Assembly: GCA_031272205.1 (NCBI GenBank)
Contig: JAISUH010000029.1
Location: 1-41,656, forward strand
DNA: 41,656 nt
Reading direction: 5' to 3'
Source: Dysgonamonadaceae bacterium
GTDB taxonomy: Bacteria; Bacteroidota; Bacteroidia; Bacteroidales; Dysgonomonadaceae
The first letter of the stretch is position 1, and each line of letters starts with the position of its first letter. This document shows, in pieces, positions 33,012-41,292 of the stretch. The notes beneath the pieces were generated by a model. It did no database searches. It was not told the DNA's origin and was given only the letters and a program-made list of their open reading frames with translations. The position numbers and the translations under genes are program-made.

Positions 33012-35762
33012 TCAATACCAGTTTACCATGCTGCTCGAATATTGAGAACTGCGCTGGTCGTATTTTAAATCTTTCAATAGCGACGCATCTGCCCGGATGG
33101 AGAAGCTGTAGGATTTGTAAGGCCCTACGGGAATGAAATTTGCCGACATGCTCCAACAGTGTAGCTTTCTCGAAATGTTGCACGTGAGGTTGGTGATTTT
33201 TTTCAAATCGAAGTTGTAATCGGGCGTGAACGAGATGTTCCAGTTTTGAGTGGGCTGGACGGCAAAACTGAAGCCTACGTTGTGCGTCAATTTGCCTTTG
33301 TATTCCATTTTTGATTTGTCAAAATCACCGTATCCGTAACGGAGGGAATAATTGAACGAAAAATTCCATTTCGAATTGTTTTTCATATAGCCAAATCGGT
33401 CGTAATCGCCATTGTCTTCATTGTTCCGATCGAAGGCGCTTGAGCGTGCAGCGCTTTCTTCTTCATTGGGCAGAGCCTCTAATGATTCGTCGTCGGTCAG
33501 GTTTTCTTCGCTGCTTTCGGATTTGCTTTTTTTCTTACTTTCGTCTCCTTTCGAGAACCATTTTTTGAAGGTGTCCTGATCGATGGTGTATGAAAACGAT
33601 GTTCCGGTGCTTTGCAGTTTCCCGAAACCTTTCCCGTTCATTATCCTCAGTTTATCCACTTGCCGCGGATTCCCGTTTTGATCCAATTGGTAGATATAAG
33701 GATCCCAGGTAGCGTTCAGGCTCAAGGTGTAAGACTTCGTTATTTTCAACCGCATATTGGTACTTATGGAACTCCATTTCATGGAATCGGCCATCATGTT
33801 GTAACTGAAACTGATGCCGAGGGCGTCTATCAGGCTCTTTTTCAAGGTAGAATCGTTGGCGGTACGTATCTTCATTTCCACGTTGTTGTCAAACGAAAAG
33901 CCGATACTCCCGCTTTTTCCTTTCGGAGCCGTGCCATAAATCATGTTCGAATAGGGCGAATACGTGTAATCTACTTGATTACCGTATTGATTGACATAGG
34001 AATAGGTCTTGTAAAAATTGTATTTGGGGTCGCTGAAGTCGGGGTTGTAGCTCAAGCTGATGCTCGGCGTGAACACGTGGCGTATGGTCTGTATCTTGTT
34101 TCCGAACAGCTTTTTCCACGGCGTAAAAAACCCGTACAGCTTTGTGGACATGCTTACAGAGGTGCTGTAGTTATATACGCGTCTGAATCCCTGAATGGTA
34201 TCGACCACCACATTTGCTTTCTTTATCGGGTCCCACATTTGGACTTCGCCGCCGCTATACCAGCGTTCCGTGTAATTAAAAGACGGTGTTATCTGTATGT
34301 AATTCAGTAAATTAAATGTAGCATTAACGGGGATGTTGTGTTTGATGCCGTTTTGCCAGTCTTTTATCAGATTCGAATGAGCCAACTGATTTTCTTTCGT
34401 GGTGATGTAGTTGCGAAATTCACCCGTGTAGCTCATCGATATTTTTTCGTACCAGCGTTCTTCGCCCACGGCTTTTTTTCGTTTAAACGGGAAGATGCGG
34501 CTCATGCTTGCCGTGAGGTTGGGCAGCGTTGCCGATATGGTGGAATCCCGTGAAATTTGGTTGACCGTTATGGAGGCGGACAAGTTCCACGGCGAATTGG
34601 GGAAACGCTGCGTGAGGTTCACGCTCGAACTTTTGGTATTGCTGACCGATTCGCGCGAATAGAGGGACGACAGATCGTTTTTGTCGGCGCGGCTGGTCGC
34701 AAAGTTTACACTCGCCGAAAGCGTGCGGTACATATTGAATTTGGGGTCTTGCGAGTGCGTCCAGTTTATTTTGAAGTCTTTTGAAACGGAATAATCCGGA
34801 GCCTCTTTGTCGCCAAGGACGGTTTTCAGATAGTAGAGGTCAACGTTTCCGCTAAACTTGTATCGTTTTTTATAATTTGAACGCGCCTTAACGCCCCAGG
34901 TGCCTTTCGTGTATAGGGTGCCTGTAACGGCTAAATCCACGTAATCGTTTATTGCGAAGTAATAACCCAAATCTTCAAGAGAAAATCCGCGCTGCATCTC
35001 ATCACCGTAGCTTGGCGTAAGGATTCCCGAAGAATAGGAATCGGTAAACGGGAAGAAGGCGAAGGGTAACACAATCGGGAATAGAGGAACATCTGCCGCA
35101 ACAAGCCAAAACGGGCCTGTTACCACGTCGTTTCCCGGACGCACTTTGGCTTTCGACAAATTGAGGTAAAAATGCGGGTGTTCATGCAAATCGCAAGTGG
35201 TGTATTTGGCATTTTTCATAAAAAACGTATTGTCGCCGCTCTTTTTTGCCTCGTTTGCCACGATGTAACCCTCTCCCTGTTCGGTAATGACGTGTGATAT
35301 GTATGCTTTTTCGGTTTTGAAGTTGTAGGTTACTTTCTTCATTTCGTATTGCGTTCCTTTATCGGAAAATACCGGATATCCAAACTCTTTGCCGAGCGAG
35401 TCCACTCCAAAAGTGGAGAAAACAGTGCTCTCATCCATATTGGTGGTGATGTATGCGCCTTTAATGCCCATCTCTCCGTATTTCACGTCGGCTTCGCCGT
35501 ACAGATAGCCCATATTGGCTCCGGTAAAGACGATGGAGTCTTTGGCGGAATAATCCACCCGCGCCGTCAGCTTTTCTTCTTTTGTTTTGACGGTGTCAGC
35601 CGGAAGAGCGATAGAGTCGGCGGGAAGTTTCAAGGCGAGCGAGTCGCGGCTTTGCGGCGTGCGAATAGAATCATTGCTCATCGTTCCGGCCTGAGCGGCG
35701 GAGCGTTCAACGATAAGCAATAACGCAAAACAAAGTATAAGGCCTGTAACAAGTCGCTTCAT
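33012..35762 (-). CDS. lptD: Putative LPS-assembly protein LptD (OstA/Imp)
   Basis: A 916-residue outer-membrane protein that inserts lipopolysaccharide into the outer leaflet. Signal peptide ending S-A-A-Q near 24. Residues 60-200 are the OstA-type jellyroll domain (A-D-V-K-Y-G-E-M-G-I-K-G-A-Y-I). The following segment has the family's F-W-L-V-A-A-D-V-P-L-F-P-I-V-L-P-F-A-F-F-P motif near 218-238. Residues 240-916 are the large barrel. An acidic, Ser/Lys-rich insert (about 735-785) interrupts it, probably in a surface loop. The protein ends in M-V-N-W-Y, a barrel-type aromatic end. The enteric disulfide cysteines are not evident. It has its own tandem -7 boxes and lies downstream of thrC, separated by 151 bp. 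Confidence 0.9.
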   Translation of the reverse strand: MKRLVTGLILCFALLLIVERSAAQAGTMSNDSIRTPQSRDSLALKLPADSIALPADTVKTKEEKLTARVDYSAKDSIVFTGANMGYLYGEADVKYGEMGIKGAYITTNMDESTVFSTFGVDSLGKEFGYPVFSDKGTQYEMKKVTYNFKTEKAYISHVITEQGEGYIVANEAKKSGDNTFFMKNAKYTTCDLHEHPHFYLNLSKAKVRPGNDVVTGPFWLVAADVPLFPIVLPFAFFPFTDSYSSGILTPSYGDEMQRGFSLEDLGYYFAINDYVDLAVTGTLYTKGTWGVKARSNYKKRYKFSGNVDLYYLKTVLGDKEAPDYSVSKDFKINWTHSQDPKFNMYRTLSASVNFATSRADKNDLSSLYSRESVSNTKSSSVNLTQRFPNSPWNLSASITVNQISRDSTISATLPNLTASMSRIFPFKRKKAVGEERWYEKISMSYTGEFRNYITTKENQLAHSNLIKDWQNGIKHNIPVNATFNLLNYIQITPSFNYTERWYSGGEVQMWDPIKKANVVVDTIQGFRRVYNYSTSVSMSTKLYGFFTPWKKLFGNKIQTIRHVFTPSISLSYNPDFSDPKYNFYKTYSYVNQYGNQVDYTYSPYSNMIYGTAPKGKSGSIGFSFDNNVEMKIRTANDSTLKKSLIDALGISFSYNMMADSMKWSSISTNMRLKITKSYTLSLNATWDPYIYQLDQNGNPRQVDKLRIMNGKGFGKLQSTGTSFSYTIDQDTFKKWFSKGDESKKKSKSESSEENLTDDESLEALPNEEESAARSSAFDRNNEDNGDYDRFGYMKNNSKWNFSFNYSLRYGYGDFDKSKMEYKGKLTHNVGFSFAVQPTQNWNISFTPDYNFDLKKITNLTCNISRKLHCWSMSANFIPVGPYKSYSFSIRADASLLKDLKYDQRSSQYSSSMVNWY

Positions 35763-35791
35763 TCAGAGGATGCCAATGGCATTGCATTTGT

Positions 35792-35835
35792 GGGTACAAA
35801 ACTACTCAATTAAGTTATAATCGGGTACAAAATTA
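35792..35835 (-). promoter_or_regulatory. lptD tandem -7 boxes in a direct repeat
   Basis: GGGTACAAAA occurs at 35792-35801 and 35823-35832, 31 bp apart. On the minus strand each copy is part of a TAnnTTTG box: TAGTTTTG (35797-35804) and TAATTTTG (35828-35835). The first gives a leader of about 28 nt, the second about 59 nt. The upstream copy could instead supply the TTTG element of the downstream one, at a wide 23-bp spacing. Confidence 0.5.
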
Positions 35836-35913
35836 TTAAAAATAAAACTAAATCCCAACTTAAAGAAAATGAAAGGCGAAGCCGTTGTTTGAAAACGGTT
35901 TGCATTTGGCCGT

Positions 35914-37221
35914 TTATATGGACGACATCAATCGGGTTTTAAACTCTTTAAAAGCGGACGAAAGCGCTTCCGACTGTTTGTTGCGTTGCATAAAAATTTT
36001 CAATCCTGAAGGTATCTCAATGGGTTTACCAATACACTTTTCCACCGTTTCTTTAAACTTGGCCGGATGCGCCGTGGCGAGAAAAATGCCCGTTTCGTCG
36101 GGTTTTTTTTGTTTTTGTAAAGCCAAATAACCGCATGCGCCGTGCGGGTCGAGGAGATATCCCGACCGTTCGTAAACCGATCGGATGGCGTTTCTGATTT
36201 CGTTGTCGGCGTAACGTGCTGGGGCAATATCGTTTACGATGGCTTCGTGAGAATTGCCGTACAAATCGAGGATGCGGGCAAAATTGCTTGGGGCGCCCAC
36301 ATCCATGGCATTGGCAATGGTTTGTACCGATGCGCGGGGCGAATAGTTCCCGGTTTTGAGGTACTCGAAAAATACATCGTTTCGGTTATTGGCTGCAATA
36401 AAGCGTTTCAGGGGCAAACCCATTCGTTTGGCGAACAATCCGGCGGTCAGGTTTCCGAGGTTTCCGCTGGGGACCGACAGCACCACGTTTTTTGCAAGGC
36501 CTTGTTTCGCCAGTTGCGCGTAAGCGTGAAAGTAGTAGAACGATTGCGGCAGAAATCGCGCCACATTGATAGAATTGGCTGAGGTGAGGTTCATCCGGGC
36601 GTTCAATTCTTTGTCCATGAAAGCTTCTTTTACCAAGCGCTGGCAATCGTCGAAGGAGCCGTCTATCTCTATAGCGCTGATGTTTTGTCCAAGCGTGGTA
36701 AATTGCGCCTCTTGAATATCGCTCACTTTCCCTTTCGGGTAAAGCACAAAAATGCGGATTCCTTTCACGCCGAGAAATCCGTTGGCAACCGCGCTTCCCG
36801 TATCGCCGGAGGTGGCAACCAATACGTTCACCTCGCCCTGTCTTTTTTCCTGCACGAAATGCGACAGCATACGCGCCATAAACCTTGCGCCTACGTCTTT
36901 GAAGGCGAAGGTTGGCCCGTGGAAAAGTTCCAGAACATAAATGCCTTCTTCCACTTTTTTGAGCGGGATTTCGAAATTCAACGTGTGGGCAACGATGGTG
37001 TCGAGCTTTTCTTTCGGAATATCGTCTCCAAAAAAAGCTTCGGCGACGGTTTTTGCAATATCCTCTAATCCGAGACGACCGATCCCATCGAAAAAATCGA
37101 CCGACAAGCGGTGAATTTTTTCGGGCATATACAGCCCTTTGTCGGGGGCTAAGCCCTTCACGACGGCTTCCTGCAGGGAAACTTCGGGGGCAATATGGTT
37201 GCTGCTGTAATAATTCATCAT
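35914..37221 (-). CDS. thrC: Threonine synthase
   Basis: Converts O-phosphohomoserine to threonine with pyridoxal phosphate, the last step of threonine synthesis. The 435-residue length fits the ThrC group with the N-terminal Y-Y-S-S-N-H-I-A-P segment. The cofactor Lys is K108 in H-G-P-T-F-A-F-K108-D-V-G. Also seen are A-T-S-G-D-T-G-S-A-V-A-N-G near 136-148 and the phosphate-binding S-V-P-S-G-N-L-G-N-L near 248-257. Two adjacent ATGs (37221, 37218) are possible starts. It is last in the thrA-apgM-thrC operon, 15 bp after apgM. The weak CCGTT/AACGG hairpin at 35882-35898 is the only terminator-like feature behind it. Confidence 0.96.
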   Translation of the reverse strand: MMNYYSSNHIAPEVSLQEAVVKGLAPDKGLYMPEKIHRLSVDFFDGIGRLGLEDIAKTVAEAFFGDDIPKEKLDTIVAHTLNFEIPLKKVEEGIYVLELFHGPTFAFKDVGARFMARMLSHFVQEKRQGEVNVLVATSGDTGSAVANGFLGVKGIRIFVLYPKGKVSDIQEAQFTTLGQNISAIEIDGSFDDCQRLVKEAFMDKELNARMNLTSANSINVARFLPQSFYYFHAYAQLAKQGLAKNVVLSVPSGNLGNLTAGLFAKRMGLPLKRFIAANNRNDVFFEYLKTGNYSPRASVQTIANAMDVGAPSNFARILDLYGNSHEAIVNDIAPARYADNEIRNAIRSVYERSGYLLDPHGACGYLALQKQKKPDETGIFLATAHPAKFKETVEKCIGKPIEIPSGLKIFMQRNKQSEALSSAFKEFKTRLMSSI

Positions 37222-37236
37222 GTCAATAAATGGGTT

Positions 37237-38448
37237 TTATCTTTGCGAGAACACCTGTTTGATAAATTCGTCGCCGTGCAATAGGCCGAAACCTCCGTTT
37301 TTTGCGGCAAATTCGTCGTAAACCCGCACCTTGTCGGGTTGTATCCCGCGGTAATAAATGACAAACGGCACGGCGTCGCAGGTATGCGTACGAACATCGC
37401 AAGGCGTAGGATGATCGGGCAACACGGCAATCGTAACGGGCTCATCCATTGTTTCGGTTTCTTCGAAAATGAGTTTCAACACCCGTGTATCGATATCTTC
37501 GATGGTTTTTTTCTTCAGTTCGGCATCGCCTTCGTGTCCGGCTTCGTCGGGCGCTTCTATGTGGAGGTAAACGAAATCTTTTTCTTTCAACGCTTTCAGC
37601 GCGGCTGCTGCTTTGCCTTCGTAATTCGTATCGTAAAGACCGGTTGCTCCTTCCACGGAGATCACCTCCAGCCCGGCATAAACGCCGATTCCGCGAATCA
37701 AATCAACAGCCGATATCACAGCGCCGCTTCGTATCGAGAACATCCTGTTCATCGGCAACATTTGTGGGCGATAACCGGGCGACCACGGCCAGATGCTGTT
37801 AGCGGGGTCTTTTCCGGCCTCCATGCGCTTTTTATTGACGAGGTGGCTGTTCAGTATTTCTTGCGAATCCCAAATCAAACGGTTCAGCGCACGGGCTGTT
37901 TCGGCAGCCGCTTCTTCTTCGGGTTGGATGAGCAAGGGACGGAAGGGCTTTTCAGGATGGTCGTGCGGCGGGAAGCAGCGTAAAGATTTGTTTCCGTCTT
38001 TCATTTTAAGCAGATGCCGATATGAAACGCCGGGGAAAAACCGGAAGGTTTCATCGCCCAATTTTTCGTTTAAGAAACGAATCAATTCACCGGCTTCTTC
38101 GGTGGAGATGTGTCCTGCCGAGTGGTTTTTCAACAGATCGCCGTTTATGCAGACCAAGTTGCAACGCAGGGCCATTTCTCCGGGCAGGATTTCCACGCCC
38201 ATACTGGCGGCTTCGAGAGCGCCGCGTCCTTCATAAACTTGGGGTACATCGTATCCCAAAACCGACAGGTTGGCAATTTCGCTTCCGGGCGAAAAACCTT
38301 TGGGGATGGTGCTCAGCATTCCGTTCCGTCCTTTTTCGGCCAACAAATCCATATAAGGCGTATGAGCGGCTTGCAGCGGCGTTTTGTTTCCGAGCGCCGC
38401 AAGAGGTTTGTCGGCCGCGCCGTCGGCAAGGATGACTATGTATTTCAT
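37237..38448 (-). CDS. ApgM-family phosphoglycerate mutase-like protein, probable homoserine kinase replacement
   Basis: A 403-residue protein of the alkaline-phosphatase-like archaeal-type phosphoglycerate mutase family (COG3635). The start is the ATG at 38448, overlapping the thrA stop by four bases (ATGA); a longer in-frame start at 38637 would add a low-complexity Arg-rich extension read out of thrA and is rejected. Metal-site residues: D-G-A-A-D near 9-13, the S nucleophile region G-S-E-I-A-N-L-S-V-L-G near 56-66, H-I-E-A-P-D-E-A-G-H near 300-309 and L-P-D-H-P-T-P near 340. Lying between thrA and thrC with no GHMP kinase thrB in the operon, it most likely makes O-phosphohomoserine. My recollection is that genetic evidence in Bacteroides supports this for a close relative. 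Confidence 0.85.
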   Translation of the reverse strand: MKYIVILADGAADKPLAALGNKTPLQAAHTPYMDLLAEKGRNGMLSTIPKGFSPGSEIANLSVLGYDVPQVYEGRGALEAASMGVEILPGEMALRCNLVCINGDLLKNHSAGHISTEEAGELIRFLNEKLGDETFRFFPGVSYRHLLKMKDGNKSLRCFPPHDHPEKPFRPLLIQPEEEAAAETARALNRLIWDSQEILNSHLVNKKRMEAGKDPANSIWPWSPGYRPQMLPMNRMFSIRSGAVISAVDLIRGIGVYAGLEVISVEGATGLYDTNYEGKAAAALKALKEKDFVYLHIEAPDEAGHEGDAELKKKTIEDIDTRVLKLIFEETETMDEPVTIAVLPDHPTPCDVRTHTCDAVPFVIYYRGIQPDKVRVYDEFAAKNGGFGLLHGDEFIKQVFSQR

Positions 38449-40889
38449 CGGATGTTTGCGATCGAAATGATATCGGAGAACACTCCGGCGGCGGTAACGC
38501 TTGCTCCGGCGCCGTAACCTTTGATGACCATCGGATATTCGTTGTAGCGTTCGGTGGTAATCATGATGATGTTGTTGCTGCCTTCCAAATCGTAAAAAGG
38601 GTGCCCTTTTTCCACTTCCCGAAGGCCGACCTCGCAAGCGCCGTTGTTGTATGTGGCGACAAAACGCAGTTTTTTGCCTTCTTTTTCAAGTTGGCGGCGG
38701 CGCAATTCAAACGCTTCGTCCATTTCGGGGATAGTAGCCCAAAACTCATCGAGTGTTCCGTCGAAATATTTTTGCGGGATGAAAAGATTTTTCTTCACAT
38801 CGGGTTGTTCGATTTTTGCTCCCGATTCGCGCGAGAGAATGACGAGTTTGCGCGTTACGTCCAACCCGCTCAAATCGATGCGCGGGTCGGGTTCGGCAAA
38901 CTGTGCTTCAACGGCCATGCGGATGGCTTTGCTGAAGGGGATATCGGCGCTCAGGGTGTTGAAGATGTAGTTGAGCGTGCCGGAAAGCACGGCTTCGAGC
39001 TTCACGATCTTGTCGCCCGAATTTATGAGCGAATTCATGGTGTTGATAATTGGCAATCCGGCTCCCACATTGGTTTCAAAAAGAAATTTAACGCCGGTTT
39101 TACGGGCTGTTTCTTTCAGCAATTTGTAGTTTTTATACGATGACGAAGCCGCTATTTTATTGGCCGTTACCACCGAAATATTTTTCGACATCAGATCCTC
39201 GTAAAGTTCCGAAATGGCTGCACTGGCGGTACAATCGACAAATACGGCGTTGAAAATATTCATTTTCACAATCTCGTCGTGGATGAACGCCGGAGAACTC
39301 GGCTTGCCGTTTTCCATCAGGTTGTCGAAATAGTTGTCGAGGGAAATCCCGTCGCGCTGAAACAGGGCTTTACGTCCGTTTGCGACTCCCACTACGTTGA
39401 TGCGCAATTTGTTTTCGTCTTTCAGCGTTTGCTGCTGCTGTTTGATTTGAGCTAACAGTTTGCTGCCGACAGTTCCGGTTCCCACCACGAAGAGGTTCAG
39501 TTCCTGATACTGCGACAGGAAAAACGAATCGTGAATCACGTTCAGCGCTTTTCGGAGATTCGATTTTTCAATCACACACGAAATATTGGTTTCAGACGCG
39601 CCTTGCGCCAGCGCAACCACGCTGATGCCGCTCCTTCCGAGCGTCCCGAAAAATTTTCCGGCAATGCCCGGCACGTGCTTCATGTTTTGTCCGACGATGG
39701 CAATGGTCGATAAATCGTACTCCACGGTAATGGGATTGATGCTCCCCATCGCAATCTCGTGGGCGAACTCTTCGCTCAACGCTTTGACCGACAGCTCGGC
39801 GTCCTGTGTGCGGATACCGATAGAGGTGCTGTTTTCCGACGAGGCCTGCGATACCAAAAACACACTGATTCCATTGTTCCCCAATGCGCTGAAAATGCGC
39901 TTGTTTACACCGATAACGCCGACCATCCCAAGTCCTTGTATGGTGATGAGCGCTGTATCGCTGATGGATGAAATTCCTTTGATGATTTTACCGTTGGGAT
40001 TGGGCGCTATATCTTTTATCAAAGTACCTTCCGAATCGGCTTTGAAGGTGTTTTTCAAGTAGATGGGGATGTTTTTGTGGTAAACGGGGAAAATGGTCGG
40101 CGGATAAATCACTTTTGCGCCGAAATTGCACAATTCGATGGCCTCGATAAACGACAGTTCGTCAATTACATAAGCCGATTCAATGATTCGAGGGTCGGCC
40201 GTCAGGAAACCATCGACATCCGTCCAGATTTCCATAAGCGAGGCATCTAAGGCGGCGGCAATGATGGCCGCCGTGTAATCCGACCCTCCGCGGCCGAGGT
40301 TAGTAATATCGCCGTCGTCTCTTCCCGAAGAGATAAATCCCGGCACAATGGAGACCTTGGCCTTCGGCGAATCGTTAAAAGCTTTCCGAATCAGTTCGTT
40401 AGAGCAAGCAAAATCGGGAATATGACAGCTGAATTGTCGGGTTGTCTTGATGAGTTGCGTGGCATCGTAGAGTTTTGCCCCATCGATGGCTTTGCTGATG
40501 ATGATCGAGGACAGCCGTTCGCCATAACTCACGATTTTATCGGATGTTTTTTGCGATAAATCGCCGATGAGAAAAACGCCTTGCAAAATATTTCTCAGTT
40601 CTTCAAAAAGAAGCCGGGTCGTTTGCTCTGTCTCGACCTTTTCATGAGGGTCGGGAATCGTTTTGTCGATCATCTTCTCGTGGCGCAGAATGATCTCCTC
40701 CACCAGCGTTTTGTATCCCGAATTGCCTTTGACGGCAAAATCGGCGGCGAGCAACAACCTGTCGGTTATGCCCCCGAAAGCGGATACGACTACGATGACG
40801 GGGTCTTTCTCCGCTTCAATGATCTTTTTGACCAACTGTAAACTTTTTGGCGTTCCCACAGATGTCCCGCCGAACTTCATTACTTTCAT
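38445..40889 (-). CDS. thrA: Bifunctional aspartokinase / homoserine dehydrogenase
   Basis: An 814-residue enzyme for the first and third steps from aspartate to threonine. Residues 1-280 are the kinase, starting M-K-V-M-K-F-G-G-T-S-V-G and with G-R-G-G-S-D-Y-T-A near 198-206. Residues 300-455 hold paired ACT domains that bind threonine (I-Q-G-L-G-M-V-G-V and I-A-I-V-G-Q-N-M). The dehydrogenase begins near 462 with the nucleotide-binding V-V-G-T-G-T-V-G-S-K-L-L; the catalytic Lys region and F-A-E-P-D-P-R-I-D-L-S-G-L-D near 660-680 follow. It is full length and first in the operon. A Thr-rich leader peptide lies 127 nt upstream. Confidence 0.97.
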   Translation of the reverse strand: MKVMKFGGTSVGTPKSLQLVKKIIEAEKDPVIVVVSAFGGITDRLLLAADFAVKGNSGYKTLVEEIILRHEKMIDKTIPDPHEKVETEQTTRLLFEELRNILQGVFLIGDLSQKTSDKIVSYGERLSSIIISKAIDGAKLYDATQLIKTTRQFSCHIPDFACSNELIRKAFNDSPKAKVSIVPGFISSGRDDGDITNLGRGGSDYTAAIIAAALDASLMEIWTDVDGFLTADPRIIESAYVIDELSFIEAIELCNFGAKVIYPPTIFPVYHKNIPIYLKNTFKADSEGTLIKDIAPNPNGKIIKGISSISDTALITIQGLGMVGVIGVNKRIFSALGNNGISVFLVSQASSENSTSIGIRTQDAELSVKALSEEFAHEIAMGSINPITVEYDLSTIAIVGQNMKHVPGIAGKFFGTLGRSGISVVALAQGASETNISCVIEKSNLRKALNVIHDSFFLSQYQELNLFVVGTGTVGSKLLAQIKQQQQTLKDENKLRINVVGVANGRKALFQRDGISLDNYFDNLMENGKPSSPAFIHDEIVKMNIFNAVFVDCTASAAISELYEDLMSKNISVVTANKIAASSSYKNYKLLKETARKTGVKFLFETNVGAGLPIINTMNSLINSGDKIVKLEAVLSGTLNYIFNTLSADIPFSKAIRMAVEAQFAEPDPRIDLSGLDVTRKLVILSRESGAKIEQPDVKKNLFIPQKYFDGTLDEFWATIPEMDEAFELRRRQLEKEGKKLRFVATYNNGACEVGLREVEKGHPFYDLEGSNNIIMITTERYNEYPMVIKGYGAGASVTAAGVFSDIISIANIR

Positions 40890-40941
40890 GTTTGTGATGC
40901 GATTGGTTTGGGTGCGTTTCTAAAAACGGCTCCAATGTACG

Positions 40942-41041
40942 AAAAAAAATGGATTAAATTGCAAATGATGCGGTTATCCGCAAAACGGCAAGAGGGCTGC
41001 CCGTAGATGTGAAAATTTAGATAACCCCCCAAGGGGTCATC
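40942..41041 (-). promoter_or_regulatory. Candidate threonine attenuator with alternative RNA pairings
   Basis: On the minus-strand RNA, hairpin 1:2 is a 9-bp stem around UUGG (41020-41041, one G-U pair) formed by the last leader codons. Its right arm, GGUUAUC (41020-41026), can instead pair with GAUAACC (40972-40978). That same segment is part of a second hairpin UGCGG-AUAA-CCGCA (40969-40982), about 19 nt before a run of eight U (40942-40949). The mutually exclusive helices match the logic of leader-peptide attenuation; the terminator itself is not a classical one. Confidence 0.6.
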
Positions 41042-41076
41042 GTGAAAGGAGTGTATGTGAAATTTGTAAAAACCAT
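41017..41076 (-). CDS. thrL: Threonine operon leader peptide
   Basis: A 19-codon reading frame, MVFTNFTYTPFTMTPWGVI, starts at 41076 and ends with TAA at 41017. Five of the 19 residues are Thr (positions 4, 7, 9, 12, 14), using four different Thr codons. It starts about 15 nt after the expected transcription start set by TATCTTTG at 41097-41104, with AAGG just before the ATG. Codons 13-19 form one arm of a strong hairpin. Next gene downstream is thrA. The composition, position and pairing fit a ribosome-stalling leader that senses charged tRNA-Thr. The gene name is used by analogy with the enteric thr leader; there is no sequence homology claimed. Confidence 0.72.
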   Translation of the reverse strand: MVFTNFTYTPFTMTPWGVI

Positions 41077-41096
41077 CCTTAATGATTTAGTGGTCG

Positions 41097-41104
41097 CAAA
41101 GATA
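41097..41104 (-). promoter_or_regulatory. -7 box of the threonine operon
   Basis: A perfect TATCTTTG on the minus strand. It would start transcription near 41091, giving a leader of about 200 nt before thrA that contains the Thr-rich peptide. No clear -33 TTG. Confidence 0.65.
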
Positions 41105-41177
41105 ATGAATTTAGCAGTAAAAGCGAACGAAAACCGAAAAAATTTGAAGAATAATGGTTTAAAAAGCGCTCATTCCG

Positions 41178-41208
41178 TTTGCCATATAAAGAACTTTATC
41201 TACCTTTG
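41178..41208 (+). promoter_or_regulatory. Outer promoter of the right-edge repeat unit
   Basis: TTTG (41178-41181), 19 bp, then TACCTTTG (41201-41208) at the start of the 80-bp repeat. It would transcribe the micro-ORF at 41220-41246 and then the long leader. Confidence 0.65.
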
Positions 41209-41280
41209 CATAAGGCAGGATGCGCCTCGACAAAAATTTCAAATAAATTTGCTTTTTGCTCTCGGCTTTCACTACCTTTG
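41201..41280 (+). repeat. 80-bp dispersed promoter unit, copy 2 (upstream of the right-edge gene)
   Basis: Matches 18313-18392 (other strand) over 80 bp with 8 mismatches and no gaps. Order in the direction of transcription: TACCTTTG (41201-41208), ATG at 41220 opening an 8-codon micro-ORF (MRLDKNFK, stop at 41244-41246), TTTG (41248-41251), 21 bp, second TACCTTTG (41273-41280). Both copies point toward the next downstream gene. The two micro-ORFs keep length and frame but differ at two residues. Confidence 0.85.
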
Positions 41281-41292
41281 TAATATAAGATT

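Noticed and set aside
38449-38637. N-terminal extension of the apgM-family protein
   Set aside because: It would be read from within thrA in another frame and yields an Arg/His-rich sequence unlike the family; the ATG overlapping the thrA stop is the natural start.
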